Source: Maricaulis maris
Lineage (GTDB): Bacteria; Pseudomonadota; Alphaproteobacteria; Caulobacterales; Maricaulaceae
Reading direction: 5' to 3'
DNA: 64,000 bases
Assembly (NCBI RefSeq): GCF_036322705.1
Contig: NZ_AP027270.1
Location: 1,117,501 to 1,181,500, forward strand
Positions within the stretch are counted from its first letter, which is position 1; each line of letters starts with the position of its first letter. The notes beneath the pieces are model-generated. The model was not told the origin of the DNA. It did no database searches and saw only the letters and a list, made by a program, of their open reading frames with translations. The position numbers and the translations under genes are program-made. Below are positions 1 to 9,983 of this stretch, piece by piece.

Positions 1-2455
<2,455 letters not shown>

Positions 2456-2556
2456 GATCTTGAAGATGCTCATGTCCGGCGAACGCTTCGTCGAACAAAG
2501 CAACACCTCGAAAATACAGATCAGAATGTCTCTTCAATCCTTGGATCTAACGCGCT

Positions 2557-2674
2557 GACCGGGTGGTTATTGCAGGGGGACCGCACCCGTTCCCATCCCG
2601 AACACGGCCGTTAAGACCCCTAGCGCCGATGGTACTGCATCTTAAGGTGTGGGAGAGTAGGTCGCTGCCCGGTC
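2557..2674 (+). rRNA. rrf: 5S ribosomal RNA
   Basis: It lies about 100 nt after the 23S 3' end, as expected in an rRNA operon. The terminal stem pairs ACCGGGTG-like 5' sequence with CTGCCCGGT at the 3' end. The conserved CCCATCCCGAACACGG segment (near 2594-2610) and GGGAGAGTAGGTCG are present. The length of about 118 nt is normal; the exact ends are inferred from the terminal helix. Confidence 0.95.
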
Positions 2675-2714
2675 TGCACGCTAGATCCAAGTCCTCCATA
2701 ACATGATCAAACAT

Positions 2715-2744
2715 AACGCCCCCGCGCCAAAAGCCGGGGGCGTT
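2715..2744 (+). terminator. Intrinsic terminator-like hairpin after 5S rRNA
   Basis: A perfect 10-bp stem AACGCCCCCG / CGGGGGCGTT encloses a 10-nt loop. It sits about 40 nt after the 5S gene, the expected place for the end of the rRNA transcript. The following T content is weak (TTCTGCTG), so it may be a processing or partial-termination hairpin. Confidence 0.6.
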
Positions 2745-2872
2745 CTGCTGTCCAAAATCCACTCACATCCCAACAAAACAAACACAAGACCAGCCGCCTG
2801 CTGGCCCGTAAGGGCGCAGCCGCACGTTCGCGATGAAACGCAAGCGGGGTCCAAATCGGTCAGAGCGCGCCC

Positions 2873-4123
2873 TCAGGCCCGTTCACGAAGCCACAGGCTG
2901 GCAATCGCCTTGACGCCCTCTTTCACCGGCTCGCCGGCATGCAGGCTGGTTTTCTCGCAGCTGCCATCGGCCGCGACATTGTCGAAGCTCAACGCATCGC
3001 CGCGACGGCCGCTCCAGCGCACATCGAGGCGTGGGAAGACGGTATCGCCGCCGGTAAATTCCTCATTCAGCCGGACCAGGCTTGTCGCGATCCGCTGACC
3101 GCGCCGGGAGAGGTCCTCGGCGGCGTATCCGCTTGAATCGAGGATGAAGTCGAAATGGGCGCGATACTCGTCTCCAGGCCGATAGACGATCACAGCCAGG
3201 GCTTCGCCATGACGGGCGGGGTGGCCGGCGAGGGCAGCCATGCGCGACTTGATGGCCCAGGACACCAGATCCATCGCCTGTTCCGGCATCGGCGCCGTCA
3301 GGGAGCTGCGATAGGGATCACGCTCGAGATTGCCCGTCTTCGGGTTGATGATCTGGGCCGGCTTGAGCAGCGGGGCCGCGCCGACCGTGAGGTAGTCGCA
3401 GACACTCGGCGCGATCGCGCCCGTCCAGCGTTCGATGCGCGGCGAAGAGTTCAGGCCTTCGCCGCCCGTAGCAGGCCCGGTCAGGGCCGTTTCGATCGCC
3501 GCGAGGGTGGCGGCCGCGTCGACCGGCTCGCTGCCTTCTGTGCGGGCTGGCTCGGCCGGTAACTTGGCGCAGCGGGTCATCAGCCCGCCGGCCATCGGGT
3601 GGCCCGAATTCGCCAGTCCGGGACCGAGCGTATCGAGGCAGGCAAAGCGGTGGCCGGCTTCCAGCGACTCGCGCATCAGCGCGGCAATGGCAAGACCGGA
3701 GCCAGCCTCCCCGGCCTCTTCCAGCCAGGTGTGCCCGGCGGCCGTCCGGCCAGACATGATGGCCAACAGGCCAAGCTCGGTAAGGGCGACCCAGTCGCCG
3801 CGCGCGCTGTCGTCAAACCGGGTCGAGAGGGCAGCGGCCCAGTCCGGTCCGGTCGCGCCGAGGCCGGCAGCCCGGAAATAGGCCAGATGGCGATCCCGCA
3901 TCACGCCACGCGGCGCCGCCTCGAGCGCCTTGCGGGTGCGGGCGGCAATATCGGCAGGCGCTTCCGGCATGCCGCTGAGCTGGACGAGAAGACCCATCGC
4001 GGCCTCATCGCCGGTCAGGCTGGCGGCTTCGACGGCGCCAATGGCCTCCTCAAGGCGGCCTTCATGCCAGTCATGGAGGGCCTTGCGGGCGATCTCGCCG
4101 GGTGTTTGGGGTGTTGCGGTCAT
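2873..4123 (-). CDS. 2OG-Fe(II) oxygenase, prolyl 4-hydroxylase-like, with N-terminal helical repeats
   Basis: The protein has 416 residues. The C-terminal quarter carries the double-stranded beta-helix signature of the P4H/2OG-Fe(II) family: an H-x-D pair in EYRAHFDFI (about H323, D325), a distal His in SLHAGEP (about 395) and the 2OG-binding Lys in GVKAIASLW (about 405). The first 200 residues are Ala/Leu-rich paired helices resembling Sel1/TPR repeats, which often serve for partner binding. Such enzymes hydroxylate prolyl or other residues using 2-oxoglutarate and Fe(II); the substrate here is unknown. No signal peptide is seen, so it is probably cytoplasmic. It lies between 5S and tRNA-fMet on the strand opposite to rRNA transcription. 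The ATG at 4123 is the only sensible start; an earlier in-register ATG runs into a stop. Confidence 0.82.
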   Translation of the reverse strand: MTATPQTPGEIARKALHDWHEGRLEEAIGAVEAASLTGDEAAMGLLVQLSGMPEAPADIAARTRKALEAAPRGVMRDRHLAYFRAAGLGATGPDWAAALSTRFDDSARGDWVALTELGLLAIMSGRTAAGHTWLEEAGEAGSGLAIAALMRESLEAGHRFACLDTLGPGLANSGHPMAGGLMTRCAKLPAEPARTEGSEPVDAAATLAAIETALTGPATGGEGLNSSPRIERWTGAIAPSVCDYLTVGAAPLLKPAQIINPKTGNLERDPYRSSLTAPMPEQAMDLVSWAIKSRMAALAGHPARHGEALAVIVYRPGDEYRAHFDFILDSSGYAAEDLSRRGQRIATSLVRLNEEFTGGDTVFPRLDVRWSGRRGDALSFDNVAADGSCEKTSLHAGEPVKEGVKAIASLWLRERA

Positions 4124-4239
4124 GGCATGAGTTTAAGCCATGCTTTTGATAACAGGCCAAGCGCAGCTATGCTGTTGACCGTACACGGATCGCAGCTTAC
4201 ACACGCGCTCCCGGCACACGATGGTGTCGGCCATCCTGA

Positions 4240-4316
<77 letters not shown>

Positions 4317-4347
4317 AAGTAACGTTGTTAAATCAACGCATTACGTG

Positions 4348-4385
4348 AAACGCCCCGAGAGAGTTCTCGGGGCGTTTCTTTTTGC
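4348..4385 (+). terminator. Rho-independent terminator after tRNA-fMet
   Basis: A perfect 13-bp stem AAACGCCCCGAGA / TCTCGGGGCGTTT with a GAGT loop is followed by TTCTTTTTG. This is a strong canonical terminator, about 30 nt after the tRNA. Confidence 0.9.
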
Positions 4386-4468
4386 CTCGACACTACCTCA
4401 ACAAACTGGCGCGGTGTCAGTCCCGGGAGGCCTGGTCCCCGGTGACATGAGACCCTCGGGTCCCTCGT

Positions 4469-4744
4469 TTATTTCGAGAGTCTGAGCCTTTCATAGTCCA
4501 TGGTTTGAGATGTGGCGAGCGTGCCGGGAGCGGAGCCCCCGCGTGGCTCGAGCGACCGGCACGCTGCGGGTGTTAGCCCGCCCAGTGATGAGTGAGGCCG
4601 GTGGTGGTTATAGTCATGCCGCCAGCGCGCCAGCACCTTGCGGGCATGGGCGAGGCTGTCGAACACCTCTTCGTTGAAGCATTCATCGCGCAGCTAGCCA
4701 TTGAATGATTCAACGGACCCGGTCTGCTGCGGCTTGCCCGGCGC
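4469..4744 (-). pseudogene. IS3-family transposase (OrfB) C-terminal remnant
   Basis: The minus strand encodes APGKPQQTGSVESFNG, then an in-frame TAG (4694-4696), then LRDECFNEEVFDSLAHARKV and HDYNHHRPHSSLGGLTPA. This is the hallmark end of the IS3-type DDE integrase domain, including the catalytic Glu in VESFNG. The Arg normally found in NGRLRDE is replaced by the stop codon. Upstream of APGKPQQ the similarity ends abruptly, and no terminal repeats or OrfA are visible. It is an inactive relic of a formerly full-length insertion sequence. Confidence 0.85.
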
Positions 4745-4780
4745 GGGGTTTTTTCTTGTCTGGTTGCCTGGCGGGCCGCC

Positions 4781-5425
4781 CTAGTTGCCCTTGCTGGTCA
4801 GACCCATTCGTGTCGCGTGCCAGCTGGCTTCGGCGCGGGAGGAGATGCCGAGCTTTCGGTAGATGGACTTGATATGGCTGGCGACGGTGCTCTCGGCGAG
4901 GCCGAGATCGGTGGCGACGTCGCTGTTGCGCAGGCCCCGGCCGATCAGACCCAGAACGTCCTTCTCGCGCCCGGTGAGGTCTTCTTCGGGGTCGGCGGCC
5001 GGACCGGTGAAGCGGAAATGCTCCATGATGCGGCGGGCGATCGAGGGGGAGAGGGCGGGGGTGCCATCGGCCAGCTGGACCAGCTGCCGGGTCAGCATGC
5101 CGGCGGGGTGCTCCTTGAGCAGATAGCCCTGGGCGCCGGCCGACAGGGCCGCGACGATATGGGCGTCATCGCCCATCACCGTGGTCACGATCGGGATGGC
5201 CTGCGCATTGACCAGACGCAGGCTGCGCAGCACTTCCAGGCCGGACCCGTCGGGCAGGCCCAGATCAATAAGGGCGATGTCGCAGTCCTGCCGGGCGGCC
5301 GCGGCGAGACCGGTCCGCATGCTGTCGGCCTCGATGACCTCGCAGTCGGGGAAGGCCGCCGCGGCGATCTCGCCCAGCCAGCGACGGGTTTCGGCGACGT
5401 CTTCGACGATCAGGACCCGGGTCAT
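4781..5425 (-). CDS. LuxR/NarL-family response regulator
   Basis: The protein has 214 residues. The N-terminal receiver domain begins MTRVLIVEDV with acidic residues E8 and D9 and the phospho-acceptor D54 in ALIDLGLPDG. The C-terminal helix-turn-helix is of LuxR/GerE type (LTGREKDVLGLIGRGLRNSD, then VASHIKSIYRKLGI). It probably acts as a transcription factor phosphorylated by the kinase encoded just upstream, since its ATG overlaps the kinase stop codon by 4 bases (ATGA), indicating translational coupling. Target genes are not evident from the sequence. The family assignment is secure; the signal is unknown. Confidence 0.93.
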   Translation of the reverse strand: MTRVLIVEDVAETRRWLGEIAAAAFPDCEVIEADSMRTGLAAAARQDCDIALIDLGLPDGSGLEVLRSLRLVNAQAIPIVTTVMGDDAHIVAALSAGAQGYLLKEHPAGMLTRQLVQLADGTPALSPSIARRIMEHFRFTGPAADPEEDLTGREKDVLGLIGRGLRNSDVATDLGLAESTVASHIKSIYRKLGISSRAEASWHATRMGLTSKGN

Positions 5426-7407
5426 GCGCTATCTCCCTGCAGGGGCCGGCCTGTGGCTGCTATGGCGGTGTCGGTGCCGGCTGTGGTGATGGCTGCGGTC
5501 GCATTGGCGAGCGGGAAGCGCAGCTCGATGCGGGTTCCGGGACCGTCGGTGGTCAGGCTGAGCTGTCCCTTCAGGCCTTGCGCCCGGCTCTGGATATTGG
5601 CGAGGCCATGGCCCTTTCCATCACCGGCCGGGTTCAGGCCGCGACCATTATCGGCGAGGATCAGGGTGGCGGTATCGCCCTCGCGGTGCATCGCGATGTC
5701 CATTCGGCTGGCGCCCGAGTGCTTGATCGTATTGCTGACCGCCTCGCGGATGATCGATCGCAGCGCATGGGCCCCGCCGGTCGACAGGCTCGGCGCCTGG
5801 CCGATATCCATCGACCAGTCGAGTGACATCCCGACAGCTTCCAGACGATCCGCTGTTTCCAGCCGCAGGTCGGCGAGGGTCTCGTCAAGATCAAGCCCGG
5901 GCGTGGATGCATTGTTGATGATGTCGCGCAGATCGGTGAGTGTCTCGCGGATCATCAGGTCCTTGCGGTCATGATCGGCCGAGTGCAGGGCACCGAGCAA
6001 TTGCGCACCGATATTGTCATGCATGTCGCGCGCAATCCGTCCGCGTTCTTCCGCGACCCCGCGGTCGTAGGCATCGCGACTGGCCTCGGCAAGGATCATC
6101 AGGTCGATCAGGCGGCGGGCGACGTCGAGTTGGGACGGTCCGAACAGGCCACGCCCGGCCCAGGGGAAACGCAGCACCAGCGCCGGGATGCCGGCTAGTG
6201 CGGGCAGGTGGAGGGCCAGGCCCTCCTCGCGGATTTCGGGGGTCTCGACGGGCACGGGGTCGGTGCGGGTCTCCAGCGTGTTGAAGGTCTCGCTGACCAG
6301 CTTCGCCCAGCGCTCGGCACGGCGTGGACGGGCCGGCTCGAGCGCGACTTCGACGACTGCGCCGAACAGGGCGTCCTCGCGCAGGCGGCTGCGTGGCATG
6401 AAGCGGCGGGCAAGGGCGTCGCGCATCGGCAGATAGGCGAAGGCGACCAGCAGCAGGGACAGTCCGAAGGCCGAGCCCTGTCCGATCGGCAGCGCGAAGA
6501 TAAGCAGCGCATCAAGGGCGATCAGGACTGCCGTTCCGGCTGAATAGAACAGGATCCGGAAGGCCCACTCGCCGAGTTCGAACAGTCGGAAACGCCGCAG
6601 GCCCGCGGCGACCCCGAGATAGATCAGACCGAAGAAGGAGAATGAGTATTCCGCACGCATCAGGACTGGATAGCCGAACGTGCTGGGGATCGCATTGAGG
6701 ACAATGAAACTGCCCGCCCCGAAAAAGACGGCGAGCCCGAACCAGATCGTGATGGCGTGGGCGGTCGGATCGCGGCGTGTCGCGATGAACTGAAGGCCGA
6801 CGGCGATCAGGATCCCGAGCATTTCCAGCGTGGTGATCATGTGGACGCTGGCCAGGGCCGGTGGCAGATGGTCCATCAAGGCGAGGGCTGTCCAGAGAGC
6901 AAAGAAGAGGCTGATGACCAGGGCTGCGGGGCGTCCGGCTTTGAGATGGCCCGGATACACCAGGAAGAGCGCGATGAAGGTGATGCCGAACACCGAGGCG
7001 CCCAGCCCGTTGAGCACCATCAGGACGAATTTGGTGTTGTCGCCCAGCAGGATGCCCTGCACGTCCATCGCACCGGCGGCGAAGGTGAAGGTCAGCGTGG
7101 CCAGGCCTGAGAGTGCAAAGAGGCGCGTCGCCAGGTCGCGCGGGCGCAGGGCCCAGACCCATCCGGACAGGATGGTCGCGCCGAGGCCGACAACAAGCTG
7201 GGGCCAGAGCCGGATCGGCTGTTCGAAGAGCGGGCGGATGCCGCCATCCGGCTCGGTCGGACGGATGGCCAGCCACAGCACGGCGGCCAGGGCGGTTAGC
7301 CCGATCGCGATCACCAGCGACAGCCGGACTGCCGGCGCGGTCAGCGCAAGTCTGGTCTTCATGCCTGTCGCGTCAGAGCGCGTCTGCGCGGTCGTGTTCT
7401 CGGCCAC
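5422..7407 (-). CDS. Sensor histidine kinase with multi-pass N-terminal domain (HisKA_3 type)
   Basis: The protein has 661 residues. The first 340 residues contain about nine or ten hydrophobic segments, a membrane sensor resembling 7TM-type sensing modules. A linker leads to the HisKA_3 dimerisation motif EERGRIARDMHDNIG with the phospho-acceptor His at about 463. The HATPase domain follows (N box REAVSNTIKHSGA near 553-565; DNGRGLNP and GHGLANIQSRA further on). This architecture fits NarX/DesK-like kinases that phosphorylate LuxR-type regulators, and such a regulator is encoded directly downstream with a 4-base overlap. The start is a GTG preceded by GAGGA. The signal sensed is unknown. The C-terminal tail is Thr/Ala-rich and probably disordered. 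Confidence 0.92.
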   Translation of the reverse strand: MAENTTAQTRSDATGMKTRLALTAPAVRLSLVIAIGLTALAAVLWLAIRPTEPDGGIRPLFEQPIRLWPQLVVGLGATILSGWVWALRPRDLATRLFALSGLATLTFTFAAGAMDVQGILLGDNTKFVLMVLNGLGASVFGITFIALFLVYPGHLKAGRPAALVISLFFALWTALALMDHLPPALASVHMITTLEMLGILIAVGLQFIATRRDPTAHAITIWFGLAVFFGAGSFIVLNAIPSTFGYPVLMRAEYSFSFFGLIYLGVAAGLRRFRLFELGEWAFRILFYSAGTAVLIALDALLIFALPIGQGSAFGLSLLLVAFAYLPMRDALARRFMPRSRLREDALFGAVVEVALEPARPRRAERWAKLVSETFNTLETRTDPVPVETPEIREEGLALHLPALAGIPALVLRFPWAGRGLFGPSQLDVARRLIDLMILAEASRDAYDRGVAEERGRIARDMHDNIGAQLLGALHSADHDRKDLMIRETLTDLRDIINNASTPGLDLDETLADLRLETADRLEAVGMSLDWSMDIGQAPSLSTGGAHALRSIIREAVSNTIKHSGASRMDIAMHREGDTATLILADNGRGLNPAGDGKGHGLANIQSRAQGLKGQLSLTTDGPGTRIELRFPLANATAAITTAGTDTAIAATGRPLQGDSA

Positions 7408-7611
7408 CCTGTCCTCGCTGGCTGACTGCCCGTTCCGGTATAGCCCATCAGACGGGCCGCCCCGCTCCCCTGAACGGGGGATGGCTGGACCTAATACAGC
7501 GCCATACCGTTTTGAAATCTACCGGGGATTGCCTGCTTGCCTGTCCAGGTCATGCGGGCGCCGTCATGGTGGGCATGGGGGCGCGATTGTCGGCCCGGTG
7601 CACACTGCGCA

Positions 7612-7727
7612 TATCCGGTGGTCCAGGCTCTCCGGGCCAGAGCGCCCGACTCGTGTCCCTCACTCGCGGGCGGTCTCATGCCCGGCCTGTGTGCCCTGAA
7701 AGACAGGCCGGGACGGACCACCGGATA
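7612..7727. other. Inverted-repeat element with nested hairpins (possible structured RNA or MITE-like element)
   Basis: A perfect 13-bp inverted repeat (TATCCGGTGGTCC at 7612-7624, GGACCACCGGATA at 7715-7727) closes a 90-nt interior. Inside it are CCCGGCCTGT / ACAGGCCGGG (7681-7690 with 7703-7712) and a CGGGC / GCCCG hairpin around 7638-7655. The layout is a closing stem with internal hairpins. It lies in the 342-bp gap between the ends of thrC and the kinase gene, both on the minus strand, so it could be read as thrC 3' UTR or kinase 5' leader. No coding sequence is credible in the gap. Confidence 0.55.
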
Positions 7728-7749
7728 CACCGCCGGTCTGCGAGGGCCG

Positions 7750-9042
7750 CTAACCGCGGGTCGCGAGAATATGGCTGAGGTCGGCGAGGTCGGCCTCGAT
7801 ATCGCGGCACCGGACCGGTCGTTCGAGAACCGCCTGCAGTGCCGGCGGCAGCGGGACGCTCTTGCCGATCACCGGCTCCACCGTATCGGCAAACTTGGCG
7901 GGATGCGCGGTCGCGCCGATGATCCAGCGCCGCTCCGCACGGGCGTCATTGTCCAGCCGGTGCCAAGCCTCAAGCCCGGTCGCGGTGTGCGGGCAGGCGA
8001 TATAGCCGGTCTCGTCGAAACTTGCCCGGATGCGGTTGCGGATCGCGGCATCGTCAACGCGGACCACGCCGGCAATTTGCCCGTCTGGCAGGCCCGCGAG
8101 GCGCTCGAAATTGCTCGGCGCGCCGACATCCATGGCATTGGCCAGCGTGGCGATGGAGGCGCGTCCGGAATACTGGCCGGAGGCAAACCAGTCCGACAGG
8201 GTCGCATTGGCATTGGTGGCGAGGACGACCGGACCGATCGGCAGGCCGCAGGCGCGGGCCAGGACAGCGGCAAAGGCATTACCCAGATTGCCGGTCGGGA
8301 TGATCAGGCCGGGCGCGATCCCGGTCTCGGCGCAGGCGTCCAGTGCGGCGCGCGCCCAATACGTCATCTGCGGCAGGAAGCGGCCAATGCTGATCGAATT
8401 GGCAGACGTCAGATTATGGGCGCGGCTGAGCGCCTCATTGGCGAAAGCCGATTTCACGAGCGACTGGCAGGCGTCGAAATCCCCGCTTACCCGCACCGCC
8501 TCGACGGGGGCATCCCAGCAGCACAGCTGATGCTCCTGGAAAGCCGAGATCCGTCCGGCGGGGAACAGGATCACCGCGCGCGTACCGGTGACGCCCTCGG
8601 CGGCACAGCCGACCGCGCCGCCGGTATCACCGGAAGTGGCGACCAGCACTGTCGCCGGCCCGTCGGTAGACTGCCCGAGGGCTGCAAAGGCGCGGAACAG
8701 GAAGCGGGCGCCGAAATCCTTGAAGGCACCTGTCGGTCCGTGGAAGAGTTCGAGAATGTCCGGCGCATCATCCGCCTCGCCCAAGCGGACGCGCGGGCAG
8801 GCAAAGTCGAAGGCATCTGCGCATATCCCGGGCAGGGCCGGCCCGATGACGCTGTCGGCAAAGAAGGGGGCCAGAAGGCGCGCCGCCAACGGGGCCAGAC
8901 CGGGCGTGTCGGTAAAGTCCGCCGCGCTGAAAGCGGGCAGGGTTTGCGGCATGTAGAGGCCGCCATCCGGGGCCACGCCGGCGCGCAGCGCGGATGCGGC
9001 ATCGACATCGGGCGCGGATCCGCGGGTCGAGGCATATCTCAT
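7750..9042 (-). CDS. thrC: Threonine synthase
   Basis: The protein has 430 residues, the usual length for the long proteobacterial ThrC. It converts O-phospho-L-homoserine to L-threonine using PLP. The PLP-lysine region is FHGPTGAFKDFGARF, followed by the fold-type II signature VATSGDTGGAVGCAA, and TSANSISIGRFLPQ and IIPTGNLGNAFA further on. It is the last gene of the thrA-thrB-thrC operon; its ATG overlaps the thrB stop by 4 bases (ATGA). Expression should follow the attenuator upstream of thrA. The cytoplasmic role in threonine biosynthesis is well established for the family. Confidence 0.96.
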   Translation of the reverse strand: MRYASTRGSAPDVDAASALRAGVAPDGGLYMPQTLPAFSAADFTDTPGLAPLAARLLAPFFADSVIGPALPGICADAFDFACPRVRLGEADDAPDILELFHGPTGAFKDFGARFLFRAFAALGQSTDGPATVLVATSGDTGGAVGCAAEGVTGTRAVILFPAGRISAFQEHQLCCWDAPVEAVRVSGDFDACQSLVKSAFANEALSRAHNLTSANSISIGRFLPQMTYWARAALDACAETGIAPGLIIPTGNLGNAFAAVLARACGLPIGPVVLATNANATLSDWFASGQYSGRASIATLANAMDVGAPSNFERLAGLPDGQIAGVVRVDDAAIRNRIRASFDETGYIACPHTATGLEAWHRLDNDARAERRWIIGATAHPAKFADTVEPVIGKSVPLPPALQAVLERPVRCRDIEADLADLSHILATRG

Positions 9043-9983
9043 TCCACCGACTCCACGCGCAGCCCGGCCGAGTCGATGGGCGCGTCATAGGCGTTGGCGT
9101 CGCAATCGGCGGCGCGGAAGGCCTCCGCCATTGCCCGTTCGACCGCCGGCAGCTCGTCCTCGAGGGCCCAGGCGAACACGGAAGGCCCGGATCCGGAAAA
9201 GGAGCAGCCCAGGGCACCGGCGGCGAGCGCGGCGTTCTGAACCGCTTTCAGTTCGGGAAGAAGGGGCAGGCGCTGCGGCTCGATGAAGATATCGGTCAGG
9301 CCGGCCCGGACCAGCTCGAGATCATTGATGGCGCAGCCGGCGACGAAGCTCGCCATGTTGCGGGCATGCTCGACGGCGATGTCCTTGGCGATGGTCGGGG
9401 CCAGCAGTTCGCGCGCGCGCTGGGTCTCGACCTTGCGGTCGGGGTGGAAGAGGATGCAGGCGACGCCGGCGGGCAGGGGCATGCGGCGGATCAGCGGCGG
9501 ATCGATCCGCCCGGCCACGACAAGCCCGCCCATCAGCGCTGCCATGACATTGTCCCAGGGCGGCGGATCGGCCGAGACTTTCTCGCCCTCCATCGCCAGG
9601 GGCAGGAGGTCGGACAGGCTGAAGGGTGATCCCAGGAGCGCATTCATGGCCCCTGCCGCCGCGACCGCGGAGGCTGCCGAGCCACCCATGCCGGCGCTGA
9701 GCGGAACACCCTTGTGGATGTCGACAACGACCCCGAAGGGTGCCCCGGCCGCCTGCAGGACGGCGTTGGCTGCAGCCAGCGCGCAATTGTCTCCGACGGC
9801 GTCCGGCAGGGCTTCGACGAGGCCTGACACGTGGCCCAGCCGGACGCCGGGCGTCTCGTCGCGGCGGACGGTCACGGTGTCGCGCACGGCATCGAAGGCG
9901 AGGCCGAGTACGTCAAAGCCGACGCCCACATTGCCGATACTGGCCGGTGCGCTTGCCCGTGCCAGCGATGGTTTTTTCGTCAT
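9039..9983 (-). CDS. thrB: Homoserine kinase (GHMP family)
   Basis: The protein has 314 residues. It phosphorylates homoserine with ATP to give O-phosphohomoserine, the substrate of the downstream threonine synthase. The N-terminus has the GHMP fold motif ASAPASIGNVGVGFDVLG, and the ATP-binding loop is PLSAGMGGSAASAVAAAGA near residues 95-115. The C-terminal GHMP motif GALGCSFSGSGPSVFAW is present. This is the true ThrB type rather than the APH-like ThrB2 found in many alphaproteobacteria. It overlaps thrA upstream and thrC downstream by 4 bases each, so the three genes are translationally coupled. Confidence 0.95.
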   Translation of the reverse strand: MTKKPSLARASAPASIGNVGVGFDVLGLAFDAVRDTVTVRRDETPGVRLGHVSGLVEALPDAVGDNCALAAANAVLQAAGAPFGVVVDIHKGVPLSAGMGGSAASAVAAAGAMNALLGSPFSLSDLLPLAMEGEKVSADPPPWDNVMAALMGGLVVAGRIDPPLIRRMPLPAGVACILFHPDRKVETQRARELLAPTIAKDIAVEHARNMASFVAGCAINDLELVRAGLTDIFIEPQRLPLLPELKAVQNAALAAGALGCSFSGSGPSVFAWALEDELPAVERAMAEAFRAADCDANAYDAPIDSAGLRVESVE

